From JAYOFM01 sp038117225 (lineage in GTDB: Bacteria > Pseudomonadota > Alphaproteobacteria > Rhodospirillales > Casp-alpha2): a stretch of DNA of 64,000 nucleotides. Position 1 is the first letter of the stretch; every line of letters begins with the position of its first letter. The position numbers and the translations under genes were made by a program. Location of the stretch: positions 1-64,000 of the forward strand of contig JAYOFM010000003.1 in assembly GCA_038117225.1 (NCBI GenBank). Direction: 5' to 3'. Of this stretch, positions 17,325-25,310 are shown in pieces. Under the pieces are notes generated by a model. That model did no database searches, was not told where the DNA came from, and saw nothing but the letters and a program-made list of their open reading frames with translations.

Positions 17325-20300
17325 TTACTCGGCGGCGCTGATTGCCGCGGTCGGGGCATGGAAGGCCCGTAGCAACTCTGCTTCGCGAATCTTCGCCCGA
17401 GCGATATTGGCTTCCTTGACGTGGCCAAAGCCGCGCATGGCCATCGGTAGTGACGCGATCTCCACCGCCACGCCATGGTTGTCGGCGTTCAGGCCCGCTA
17501 GCAGTTCCGACACCGTGGTCCGATAGTCGACGACCATTTGCCGTTCAAGTCGACGCTCGGCGGTGCGGCCAAAGAAATCGAACGGCGTCCCGCGCAGCGC
17601 CTTGAGGCGCGCCAACAGGCGGAAGACCCCGAAAACCCAGGCGCCGTATTCCTTCTTGCGAAGATGCCCGGATGCGTCGTCCCGCTCGGCGACCATGGGC
17701 GGTGCCAGGTGGAACGAGAGTTTATATCCGGCCTCGAAGTTCCGCCGCAGGGCTTGCTCGAAGCGACCGTCGGTATAGAGACGGGCGACCTCGTATTCGT
17801 CCTTGTAGGCCATCAATTTGTATGCGCCGCGCGCGACCGCGTCGGTCAGCTCCTCGCGACCCGGGGCCGCTTGCATTTCCGCCTGGCGGACCTCTGCCAG
17901 TAAAGCTCTGTAGGTCTCGGCGTAGGCGGCGTTCTGATAGGCGGTCAGATCGGCGATGCGGCGAGAGATGAATTCCTCGACGCCTGGCGGCGGAGTGGTT
18001 TCCTCCTGGGCGGGGCCGACCAATCGAGCAACGGCCTCTGGGTCATGCGCGGCGCGGCGGCCCCACAGAAAGGCCTGTTTGTTGAAGTCCGGTGATACGC
18101 CATTGAGGTCGATGGCGGCTTCGATAGCCTCGGCGGAGATCGGGATCAGCCCCTGTTGAAAGGCATAGCCGACGAGGAACACGTTGGCGGCGATGGTGTC
18201 GCCCAGCAGTGCCAGGCCCAACCGGGTGGCGTCGACGAATTCCGCGCCGCCGCTTCCGGTCGCCGTTTCGATGGCGCTCATCAGGTCGCCTTCGGGGAAC
18301 GCCAGGTCCGGATCGCGGGTAAATTCGGCGGTCATGGTCCGCTGACCGTTGACGACGGCGCGTGAACGGCCGGCTTCCAGCTTGGCCAGGGTATCGAATT
18401 CCGCCGCCGTTACCATGTCGCAGCCAAGCAGCAGTTTGGCGCCGCCGGCGGATATGCGCACCGCGTGCAGGTCTTCCTGGCGATCGGCGATACGCAGGTG
18501 GCTATAGACCGTGCCGTTCTTCTGCGCCAGTCCGGCGACATCAAGGATCGTCACCCCCTTGCCCATCATGTGGGCGGCCATGCCGATCAGCGCGCCCACG
18601 GTGACCACGCCGGTACCGCCGATGCCGGTGACAATCATGCCGTAGGGCGCGGTGGTCGACGGCAGCACCGGGTCGGGCAGGATGGGGAAAGGATGAGCGG
18701 CGGAGACGGTCTTGCTGGCATCACCCTTGCGCGGCTCGGCGCCGTGCACGGTAACGAAGCTGGGACAGAAGCCATCGACACAGCTGAAATCCTTGTTGCA
18801 GGACGATTGATCGATGGCCCGCTTGCGGCCGAGTTCGGTTTCAACCGGCGTGATGGAAACGCAGTTGGACGCCACGCCACAATCGCCGCAGCCTTCGCAC
18901 ACCGCGTCGTTAATGAAGGCGCGTTTCGGAGGATTGGGAAAGGTGCCGCGCTTGCGGCGGCGGCGCTTTTCGGCGGCGCAGGTCTGGTCATAGATCAGCA
19001 CCGAGACGCCGGTGACGCTGCGCAGTTCCCGTTGTACCCGATCGAGATCGCGGCGGTGATCTATGGAGGTGCCTGGGGCGAAATTGGCGCCCGGCGGGTA
19101 TTTCTCTGGCTCGTCGGTGACCACGGCGATGCGCACGGCACCCTCGGCGGCAACCTGACGGCTGATACGGGGAACGTCCAGGGGGCCGTCCATGGGCTGA
19201 CCACCGGTCATGGCGACGGCGTCGTTGTACAGCACCTTGAAGGTGACGTTGAGGTTGGCCGCCACCAGTGCCCGGAGCGCCAGGATGCCGGAATGGAAAT
19301 AGGTACCGTCGCCGATGTTGACGAACACGTGCTGGGTTTCCGTGAACGGCGCCTGGCCGATCCAGTTCGCGCCTTCGCCGCCCATCTGGGTAAAGGTTTC
19401 GGTGTCCCGGTCCATCCAGATCGCCATGTAATGGCAGCCGATGCCGGCGACCCCGCGCGAGCCATCGGGCACCCGAGTCGAGGTGTTGTGCGGGCAGCCG
19501 GAGCAGAAATAAGGGATGCGGCGCAGGTCGGATTTTTGATCGGCGAGCTGACGCTCCTTTTCGTCAAGGAATCGTAGTCGTGCTCGAATGCCATCGCTGT
19601 CGTGGAAGGCAGTGAGACGCTTGGCGATGGCGCGAGCGATGCGCGCCGGAGTCAGTTCGCCGGCCGACGGCAGAATCCATTCCCCGTGCTCGTCGAATTT
19701 GCCGTAGACCCGCGGCCGCACGTCCTCGCGCCAGTTGTAGAGCTGTTCCTTCAACTGCTTTTCGATGACGGCGCGTTTTTCCTCGACGACGAGAATTTCC
19801 TCCAGGCCGCGGGCGAAGGCACGGATGCCGTCCTTTTCCAGCGGCCAGGGCATGGCAACCTTCATCACGCGGATGCCGATTTCGCTGGCATACATGTCGT
19901 CGATGCCAAGGTCATCGAGCGCCTGCATGACATCCAGGTGCGACTTGCCGGTGGAGATGATGCCGAAGCGCGGCCGGGGGCTGTCGATGACCACCCGATC
20001 GAGGGAATTGGCGCTGGCGAAGTCGATGGCCGCGTAGACCTTGTGGCGGTGCAGCCTGTATTCCTGGTCCGGCGGCGGGTCGGGCCAGCGGATATGTAGG
20101 CCGCCGGCGGGCATCTCGAACGCCTCCGGCAGGACGATGTTCGGCCAATTCGGATCAATCGCCACCGAAGCGGAGGTATCGACGTTGTCGGTGATGCACT
20201 TCATGCCGACCCAGACCCCGGCGAAGCGCGACATGGCCCAGCCATAGAGCCCGTATTCCAGCACCTCCTGCACATTGGCGGGATGTAGCACCGGGATGTT

Positions 20301-20798
20301 GGCGTCGATCAGCGCGTGCTCGCTCTGGCTCGGCACCGTCGACGACTTGCAGGCAGGGTCGTCGCCGGCCAGTACCAGGACGCCGCCATGGGCCGAGGTG
20401 CCGGCCATGTTGGCGTGGCGGAAAACATCGCCCGAGCGGTCGACGCCGGGGCCCTTGCCGTACCACATGCCGAACACGCCGTCGTATTTGGCGCCGGGAA
20501 ACAGGCCGACCTGTTGGCTGCCCCACAGGGCGGTAGCGGCCAGGTCCTCGTTGACGGCGGGATGAAATTTGACGTGATGGGCGTCCAGCAAGGCCCGCGC
20601 GCGGCCGAATTCGCGGTCGATGCCGCCCAGCGGCGAACCGCGATAGCCGGTCACGTACCCGGCGGTGTTGAGGCCTCGCGCGGCATCGCGTCGTCGCTGT
20701 TCCAGCGCTAGTCGGACCAGCGCCTGCGTGCCATTGAGAAAGACCCGCCCGCCTTCAAGCGTGTACTTGTCGTCCAGGTCGACCCCGAGCAGGCTCAT
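17325..20798 (-). CDS. Indolepyruvate ferredoxin oxidoreductase, fused subunits
   Basis: The enzyme oxidatively decarboxylates aryl-2-oxo acids such as indolepyruvate to acyl-CoA with reduction of ferredoxin. The 1157-residue product joins all parts: an N-terminal oxidoreductase domain (VTGYRGSPLGG, HPAVNEDLAA), a TPP-binding domain (GCHYMAIWMDR, GGEGANWIGQ, DGTYFHSG), a ferredoxin-like cysteine cluster (CEGCGDCGVASNC and later Cys residues) and a C-terminal gamma domain (IVTGIGGTGVVTVGALIG). The start at 20798 has a strong GGGAGGTGGGAG site upstream. The in-frame extension above it is unlike the family. It is transcribed alone. Confidence 0.95.
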   Translation of the reverse strand: MSLLGVDLDDKYTLEGGRVFLNGTQALVRLALEQRRRDAARGLNTAGYVTGYRGSPLGGIDREFGRARALLDAHHVKFHPAVNEDLAATALWGSQQVGLFPGAKYDGVFGMWYGKGPGVDRSGDVFRHANMAGTSAHGGVLVLAGDDPACKSSTVPSQSEHALIDANIPVLHPANVQEVLEYGLYGWAMSRFAGVWVGMKCITDNVDTSASVAIDPNWPNIVLPEAFEMPAGGLHIRWPDPPPDQEYRLHRHKVYAAIDFASANSLDRVVIDSPRPRFGIISTGKSHLDVMQALDDLGIDDMYASEIGIRVMKVAMPWPLEKDGIRAFARGLEEILVVEEKRAVIEKQLKEQLYNWREDVRPRVYGKFDEHGEWILPSAGELTPARIARAIAKRLTAFHDSDGIRARLRFLDEKERQLADQKSDLRRIPYFCSGCPHNTSTRVPDGSRGVAGIGCHYMAIWMDRDTETFTQMGGEGANWIGQAPFTETQHVFVNIGDGTYFHSGILALRALVAANLNVTFKVLYNDAVAMTGGQPMDGPLDVPRISRQVAAEGAVRIAVVTDEPEKYPPGANFAPGTSIDHRRDLDRVQRELRSVTGVSVLIYDQTCAAEKRRRRKRGTFPNPPKRAFINDAVCEGCGDCGVASNCVSITPVETELGRKRAIDQSSCNKDFSCVDGFCPSFVTVHGAEPRKGDASKTVSAAHPFPILPDPVLPSTTAPYGMIVTGIGGTGVVTVGALIGMAAHMMGKGVTILDVAGLAQKNGTVYSHLRIADRQEDLHAVRISAGGAKLLLGCDMVTAAEFDTLAKLEAGRSRAVVNGQRTMTAEFTRDPDLAFPEGDLMSAIETATGSGGAEFVDATRLGLALLGDTIAANVFLVGYAFQQGLIPISAEAIEAAIDLNGVSPDFNKQAFLWGRRAAHDPEAVARLVGPAQEETTPPPGVEEFISRRIADLTAYQNAAYAETYRALLAEVRQAEMQAAPGREELTDAVARGAYKLMAYKDEYEVARLYTDGRFEQALRRNFEAGYKLSFHLAPPMVAERDDASGHLRKKEYGAWVFGVFRLLARLKALRGTPFDFFGRTAERRLERQMVVDYRTTVSELLAGLNADNHGVAVEIASLPMAMRGFGHVKEANIARAKIREAELLRAFHAPTAAISAAE

Positions 20799-20928
20799 GC
20801 CGCTCCCACCTCCCACGATGTGACAGGATTCACGATGCCGCAAAGGTACCCCCGCCGCACGTGGCAGACAACGACCTGGCGGGATTTCGCGCTTGATTCG
20901 CAATGACCGTTGCGAGGAAACAAGAAGC

Positions 20929-20964
20929 TCGGCGAAATAATTTCGACGGTCGCCAATTCGCCGA
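20929..20964. repeat. 8-bp inverted repeat below the broken dioxygenase gene
   Basis: TCGGCGAA at 20929-20936 and TTCGCCGA at 20957-20964 are perfect inverted copies with a 20-base spacer. On the minus strand the hairpin lies about 15 bases after the stop of the interrupted dioxygenase and is followed by GCTTCTTGTTTCC, so it may be a weak terminator. No function is shown. Confidence 0.35.
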
Positions 20965-20979
20965 AACAATGTTGCGCGG

Positions 20980-21726
20980 TTAGATCAAGTAGCGCACGCC
21001 GATGGGATAACCGCGTCCGGCACGATAGTAGCTGGCATGCAGCACGAACCGGTTGTCGAAGAGGCAGATTTCGCCGACGCCTTCGGGCGCCGACCACGCC
21101 TGCTCAAGCACGATGGAGCCGATGGCCGTTGCTGGTAGATGGTCGACGAAGACCTTGAACAGGGCACCGCCGCCGTCATCCGGGTCGAGACCCTCGCGTA
21201 GGGCCTGCAGATGACCGACGGCGTTGGCGATGATCAAGGTGGAACTGTCGCGCGGCGCTCGCTGCACCGGATCATTGCCGTCGCGCTAGAACATGGATAT
21301 CTGGTTGTCCTGCGCCGGACCACGATCGATGTGAAAATGCCGGTCGGGGAAGATGTTGCGCTGTCCGGCTTCACGGTGCTGACCCGGAACGGCGGCATTA
21401 CGAAAAATGACGACGCCGAAGCGTTCCACCAACTGCCGCAGCGCAGGCGCCAGCACATGGTCATCGTCGTGGATGTTGATGTCCGTTGGGCGGTCGAAGC
21501 TGACGATGACGCCGAAACTGCTAAACGGGTATGCAATCCCGGAACCTTGGCAGAAAACCTTGAGGTTGTCCCCGGTCTCGGCGGCGAAATGGCCTTCGAT
21601 GGCGGTATCATAACCGCGAATTCCAACTGCGGCCTCTCCGATGAGGCCACCACGGTTCAAACGTAGAGGGGCGCCGGTAATAAGGCGATCAATTTCCACT
21701 GCCGATAATTCGAGTGTCGTTGCCAT
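20980..21726 (-). pseudogene. TauD-like Fe(II)/2-oxoglutarate dioxygenase broken by an in-frame amber codon
   Basis: One continuous minus-strand frame of 249 codons is interrupted only by TAG at 21286-21288 (codon 147). The part before the stop holds the iron motif HxD in HFHIDRGPAQDNQ; the part after it holds PRDSSTLI, the distal His in LFDNRFVLHASYYRAG and a C-terminal Arg (GVRYLI) as in TauD/TfdA-type oxygenases. Both halves are needed for a catalytic site, so the gene is inactive unless the amber codon is read through. No other lesion is visible, which suggests a recent mutation or a sequence error. Tyr codons differ from TAG by one base. The 2OG dioxygenase call is by motif; the substrate is unknown. 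Confidence 0.75.
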
Positions 21727-21753
21727 ACGATCGTCCGATTTTCTTATTTCACT

Positions 21754-21774
21754 TGATCCTCCACAGCAGGATCA
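21754..21774. promoter_or_regulatory. Candidate operator between divergent genes
   Basis: TGATCCT at 21754-21760 and AGGATCA at 21768-21774 are perfect inverted copies with a 7-base spacer. The site lies 28 bases upstream of the dioxygenase pseudogene start (minus strand) and about 60 bases upstream of the Cys-rich gene (plus strand), the kind of position used by a dimeric repressor. No regulator gene is adjacent. Confidence 0.35.
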
Positions 21775-21832
21775 GATTATTGTATGACAGGGTCAATGAA
21801 TGTTCGTGCGACGATGTGAGTGTCTTCGAGTT

Positions 21833-22429
21833 ATGCGCATCAAACGCCAGGAAAACGCGGGTCACGGAAACGATCGCGCACGCGAGGATTCCCAGGCCCT
21901 GCTTGATGCCGCTCTTGCGGAGGGGCGAGTTTGTGGAGCATCTTGCCGTACTGTCTGCAACGTATGCGGCCGGCTCGATTGCCGCTGCATGTGTCAGGCC
22001 GTTTGCCCCGACGCACCGCGCCAACTGTCGAGCGATCCCGAGGCTTACCCCATTGAAGCCGGCATTGCCGGGTTGGTGCTGGCGCTCAAACGCCTCGGCA
22101 TCTATCAACCGTGCTGGTCGTGCGAGGGGCATCTTGGTCATGATGGCACCCTTTGGAAACGCCCCCGGGTGTGGTTCTACTGCGAATCAGTGATTCATTT
22201 GCGGCTGCTCGCCGATGTTCTGCAATCCCCTGACTTGAAACGTCAACTTGCCGGTGTTTGGCAGGTCGTCACGTTGCCGTGGGTTGATGGGGTCGCCGAC
22301 ACGGCATTCTCGCTGGAACCCGATACCACCGTCGATGATCTGGTGGCGCTGCAGCGCGACACCACGCTGATCGCGGAAACACTGGCCGACCGGGTCTTCG
22401 CCCACGCCGCGCAATTCGCCGCAAGCTAG
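21833..22429 (+). CDS. Cysteine-rich protein of unknown function
   Basis: I do not recognise this family. The product of about 198 residues has an N-terminal cluster of eight cysteines within some 25 residues (CGASCRTVCNVCGRLDCRC and the following MCQAVC), then a second pair in QPCWSCEGH, and a last part of mixed helix and strand. The spacing suggests one or two metal sites. ATG 21833 is chosen; an in-frame ATG at 21800 would add eleven residues. The gene is divergent from the broken dioxygenase and lies 102 bases before an epimerase gene. No signal peptide or membrane helix is seen. Confidence 0.65.
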   Translation: MRIKRQENAGHGNDRAREDSQALLDAALAEGRVCGASCRTVCNVCGRLDCRCMCQAVCPDAPRQLSSDPEAYPIEAGIAGLVLALKRLGIYQPCWSCEGHLGHDGTLWKRPRVWFYCESVIHLRLLADVLQSPDLKRQLAGVWQVVTLPWVDGVADTAFSLEPDTTVDDLVALQRDTTLIAETLADRVFAHAAQFAAS

Positions 22430-22531
22430 CCCGTCGCCACCCGTGCGAAGGGGGGTGATTTTTGTCCCCGTCCGGGGTATGAGAATGCCGCGTCCACGAA
22501 CCCGACGCTGGGATGAAATCAAGGAAATCGC

Positions 22532-23518
22532 ATGTCCGTCCTCGTGACCGGTGCCGCCGGCTTCATCGGATACCATACGGCGGCGGCGCTGCTGGCGCGC
22601 GGCGAGCGGGTGGTCGGCCTCGACATCGTCAACGATTACTACGACGTCAATTTGAAGGAAGCGCGGTTAGCGCGGCTGAGTGTCCACGACGCCTTCGAGA
22701 ACGTGCGCGCCGATGTCGCCGATCGCGAGGCCGTTGCGGCACTGATAAAACAACACGGCGATATCGACCGTGTCGTCCATCTGGCGGCGCAGGCCGGCGT
22801 GCGGCATTCCCTGGTCGATCCGTATACCTACTCGCGAACCAATGTGCATGGCCATCTGGTGATACTTGAGGCGTGCCGAAACCTTCCGGCGCTCAAGCAT
22901 TTCGTCTATGCGTCGTCGTCCTCGGTTTATGGCGGCAATCGGGACATGCCGTTTTCCGTCGACCAGCGGGTTGATCAGCCGCTGTCGCTATACGCGGCGA
23001 CCAAGCGGGCGGGCGAATTGATGGCCCAGTCCTACGCTCATATTTATCGTTTGCCGCAAACCGGCCTGCGATTTTTCACTGTGTACGGCCCCTGGGGGCG
23101 GCCCGATATGGCGGCCTATATTTTCGCCCGCAAGATTCTCGCCGGCGAACCCATTGAGGTTTTCAACGACGGTGAGATGGCGCGCGATTTCACCTACATC
23201 GACGACATTGTCGCCGGCGTGCTGGCGTGTCTTGATCGTCCGCCCGTCGATGATGGCGAGACGCCGCCGCACCGTGTCTACAATCTCGGTAACCACCGCG
23301 CCGAGCCATTGATGCGCTTCATTTCCGTGCTTGAGGACGCTCTTGGGCGCAAGGCCGAGATCACCTTCAAGCCGATGCAGAAGGGAGATGTCGCCGAAAC
23401 TTTCGCCGATATTGAGGCCAGCCGTTGCGATTTTGGTTTCGAGCCGCGGACCGGCATCGACGAGGGTGTGCCACGCTTTGTTGAGTGGTTCCGGGATTAC
23501 CACGGCGTCACGGATTGA
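22532..23518 (+). CDS. NAD-dependent sugar-nucleotide epimerase, UDP-glucuronate 4-epimerase type
   Basis: The 328-residue product is an extended short-chain dehydrogenase that most likely interconverts UDP-glucuronate and UDP-galacturonate for surface polysaccharide. It shows the NAD motif GAAGFIG (residues 7-13), the DYYD segment after the second strand typical of the glucuronate epimerases, the SSSSVYGGN region and the catalytic YxxxK in SLYAATKRAGE. FFTVYGPWGRPDMA and a C-terminal NLGNHR segment also fit. AAGGAAATC precedes the ATG. A related 4,6-dehydratase is less likely because of the DYYD and GRPDMA motifs. Confidence 0.9.
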   Translation: MSVLVTGAAGFIGYHTAAALLARGERVVGLDIVNDYYDVNLKEARLARLSVHDAFENVRADVADREAVAALIKQHGDIDRVVHLAAQAGVRHSLVDPYTYSRTNVHGHLVILEACRNLPALKHFVYASSSSVYGGNRDMPFSVDQRVDQPLSLYAATKRAGELMAQSYAHIYRLPQTGLRFFTVYGPWGRPDMAAYIFARKILAGEPIEVFNDGEMARDFTYIDDIVAGVLACLDRPPVDDGETPPHRVYNLGNHRAEPLMRFISVLEDALGRKAEITFKPMQKGDVAETFADIEASRCDFGFEPRTGIDEGVPRFVEWFRDYHGVTD

Positions 23519-23526
23519 ATGCCCAG

Positions 23527-24432
23527 ATGTTCGCCGGATTCGAGACCCGTCGTATTGATGTCGGCGAGACGGACCTGAACGTGCGCCTGGGCGGCAATGG
23601 GCCGCCGTTGCTTATGCTGCACGGCTATCCACAGACCCACGTCATTTGGCGCCATCTGGCGCCGCGGCTGGCCGAACGCTACAGCGTCATCTGCCCTGAC
23701 TTGCGCGGTTATGGCGACAGCGACTGTCCGCCGTCGGATGATGCGCATGAAGCGTACTCCAAACGCGCAATGGCGGGTGACGTGGCGCGGCTGATGACGC
23801 GGCTCGGCCACGACCGATTTGCCGTCATTGGCCACGATCGAGGTGCCCGGGTGACCTATCGGCTGGCCCTTGATCATCCGGACCGGGTGAGCCGCATGGT
23901 TTCGTTGGACGTGGTGCCGACGCTTGATATGTGGCGGGCCACCGACAAGACACGCGCGCTTGGCGGATTCCATTGGATGTTTCTGGCGCAGCCGGCGCCG
24001 CTGCCGGAAACCATGATCGGCCACGACCCGGATCTGTTTCTGGAGTGGCTGCATCGTAGTTGGTCGGCCGACATGGCGGCGTTCGATGATGCGGCCATGG
24101 CCGAATACAAACGCTGTTTTCGGAGGCTCGAGGTCATCCGCGCCACCTGCGAGGACTACCGCGCGGGCGCCACCTGCGATATGGCACACGATGAGGCCGA
24201 TGAGGCGGCGGGCCGAAAGATCAAGTGCCCGGTCATGTGTCTGTGGGGCGAAAAACGCGGCAAGGGCGGTCCCGCAGCCACCAGCCCGCTCGACGTGTGG
24301 CGGCGCTGGGTCGCCGAAGGGGTCGAGGTGTCGGGTGAAGCCCTGACGTCCGGTCACTTTCTCGCGGAAGAAGTTCCTGACCAGGTTTTCGAGCGGCTGC
24401 GGGTCTTCCTCGCCCCCGGTGCGCCCGGATGA
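23527..24432 (+). CDS. Haloacetate (fluoroacetate) dehalogenase, alpha/beta hydrolase
   Basis: Members cleave the carbon-halogen bond of haloacetates through an Asp nucleophile. The 301-residue product keeps every key residue known from the Rhodopseudomonas palustris fluoroacetate dehalogenase: Asp 104 nucleophile in GHDRGAR, carboxylate-binding Arg 105 and Arg 108, Asp 128, halide-pocket His 149, Trp 150 and Tyr 211, and His 277 in the SGHFLAEE segment. ATG 23527 lies 9 bases after the epimerase stop. Its stop overlaps the next gene (ATGA). Activity on fluoroacetate rather than chloroacetate is inferred from the intact His-Trp-Tyr pocket. Confidence 0.88.
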   Translation: MFAGFETRRIDVGETDLNVRLGGNGPPLLMLHGYPQTHVIWRHLAPRLAERYSVICPDLRGYGDSDCPPSDDAHEAYSKRAMAGDVARLMTRLGHDRFAVIGHDRGARVTYRLALDHPDRVSRMVSLDVVPTLDMWRATDKTRALGGFHWMFLAQPAPLPETMIGHDPDLFLEWLHRSWSADMAAFDDAAMAEYKRCFRRLEVIRATCEDYRAGATCDMAHDEADEAAGRKIKCPVMCLWGEKRGKGGPAATSPLDVWRRWVAEGVEVSGEALTSGHFLAEEVPDQVFERLRVFLAPGAPG

Positions 24433-25310
24433 CGGCGGCGGCTGGGCAGGTCAATCGTGGGATCCTGCTGTTCGTCGCCGCCTGGTTGATTATCCCGGCG
24501 ATGGATGCGTCGGCAAAGACACTGACCAATCTGGGCTATGCCGTGTTGTTGGTCGCATGGGCGCGCTTCGCGGCGAATCTGGTGCTGGCGTTGCCGCTGC
24601 TGCTGACCCTGGGGCGGCATGGCAGCGGCTTCGCGCATCCCGGTGTGCAGACCGTGCGCGCCCTGGCGCTGGTTTTCGCGACTGTGTTTTTCTTTCAGGG
24701 CCTATCGACGCTGCCATTGGCGGATGCCCTGGCGGTATATTTTGTCTATCCATTCCTGGTCACGGCGCTGGCGCCGATCGTTCTGGGCGAGCGTGTCGGC
24801 TGGCGGCGTTGGTCGGCGGTCGGGGCGGGATTCTGCGGCACCTTGTTGATTGTCCGGCCGGGTTTCGCCGAGATCGATAGTGGCGTCGTTGCCGTGCTGG
24901 CGGCGGGTGTTGCTTTCGCCATCTACAACCTGCTGACCCGACGGCTATCCGGTCACGTCGATCGGTGGCGGACGCTGGCCTTTCAGGCGACCGTCGGCAC
25001 CGTTGTCCTGGCTCCGTTCGCCGTCGCCAACTGGTCACCGCCCGACGGTCAGGCGATGGCCTTGGTCGCCGTCATCGGTGCCGTCTCCATCGTCGGTCAC
25101 TGGTTGGTCATCCGAGCCTACGATCTGGCGCCGGCGGCGGTGCTGGCGCCTTTCAGCTATGTGGAAATGACCAGCGCCGCGGCCTACGGCTATGTCATCT
25201 TCGGTGATTTTCCGGATGCCTGGACCTGGGCCGGCATCCTGGTTATCGCGGCGAGCGGCACCTATATCGCCGTGCGTGAACGTCGGCTGGCATCGGTGGA
25301 TCAGCGGTAG
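24429..25310 (+). CDS. DMT-superfamily (EamA) transporter
   Basis: The 293-residue product has ten hydrophobic segments in two repeated halves, as in EamA/RhaT-type carriers. PLADALAVYFVYPFLVTALAPIVLGERVGWRRW in the first half, given here as two conserved parts (residues about 96-110 and the ILGERVGWRRW-like loop), is the usual EamA mark. Its start overlaps the dehalogenase stop by ATGA, so the two are translationally coupled; export or import of a related small acid is possible but not shown. Its 3' end overlaps the convergent ligase gene by 10 bases. Confidence 0.88.
   Translation: MTAAAGQVNRGILLFVAAWLIIPAMDASAKTLTNLGYAVLLVAWARFAANLVLALPLLLTLGRHGSGFAHPGVQTVRALALVFATVFFFQGLSTLPLADALAVYFVYPFLVTALAPIVLGERVGWRRWSAVGAGFCGTLLIVRPGFAEIDSGVVAVLAAGVAFAIYNLLTRRLSGHVDRWRTLAFQATVGTVVLAPFAVANWSPPDGQAMALVAVIGAVSIVGHWLVIRAYDLAPAAVLAPFSYVEMTSAAAYGYVIFGDFPDAWTWAGILVIAASGTYIAVRERRLASVDQR

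Noticed and set aside
21286..21288. Pyrrolysine or other recoding at the amber codon of the dioxygenase
   Set aside because: The family is not known to use a special amino acid here, pyrrolysine is rare in alphaproteobacteria, and no supporting gene is in the window; a point mutation or sequence error is simpler.
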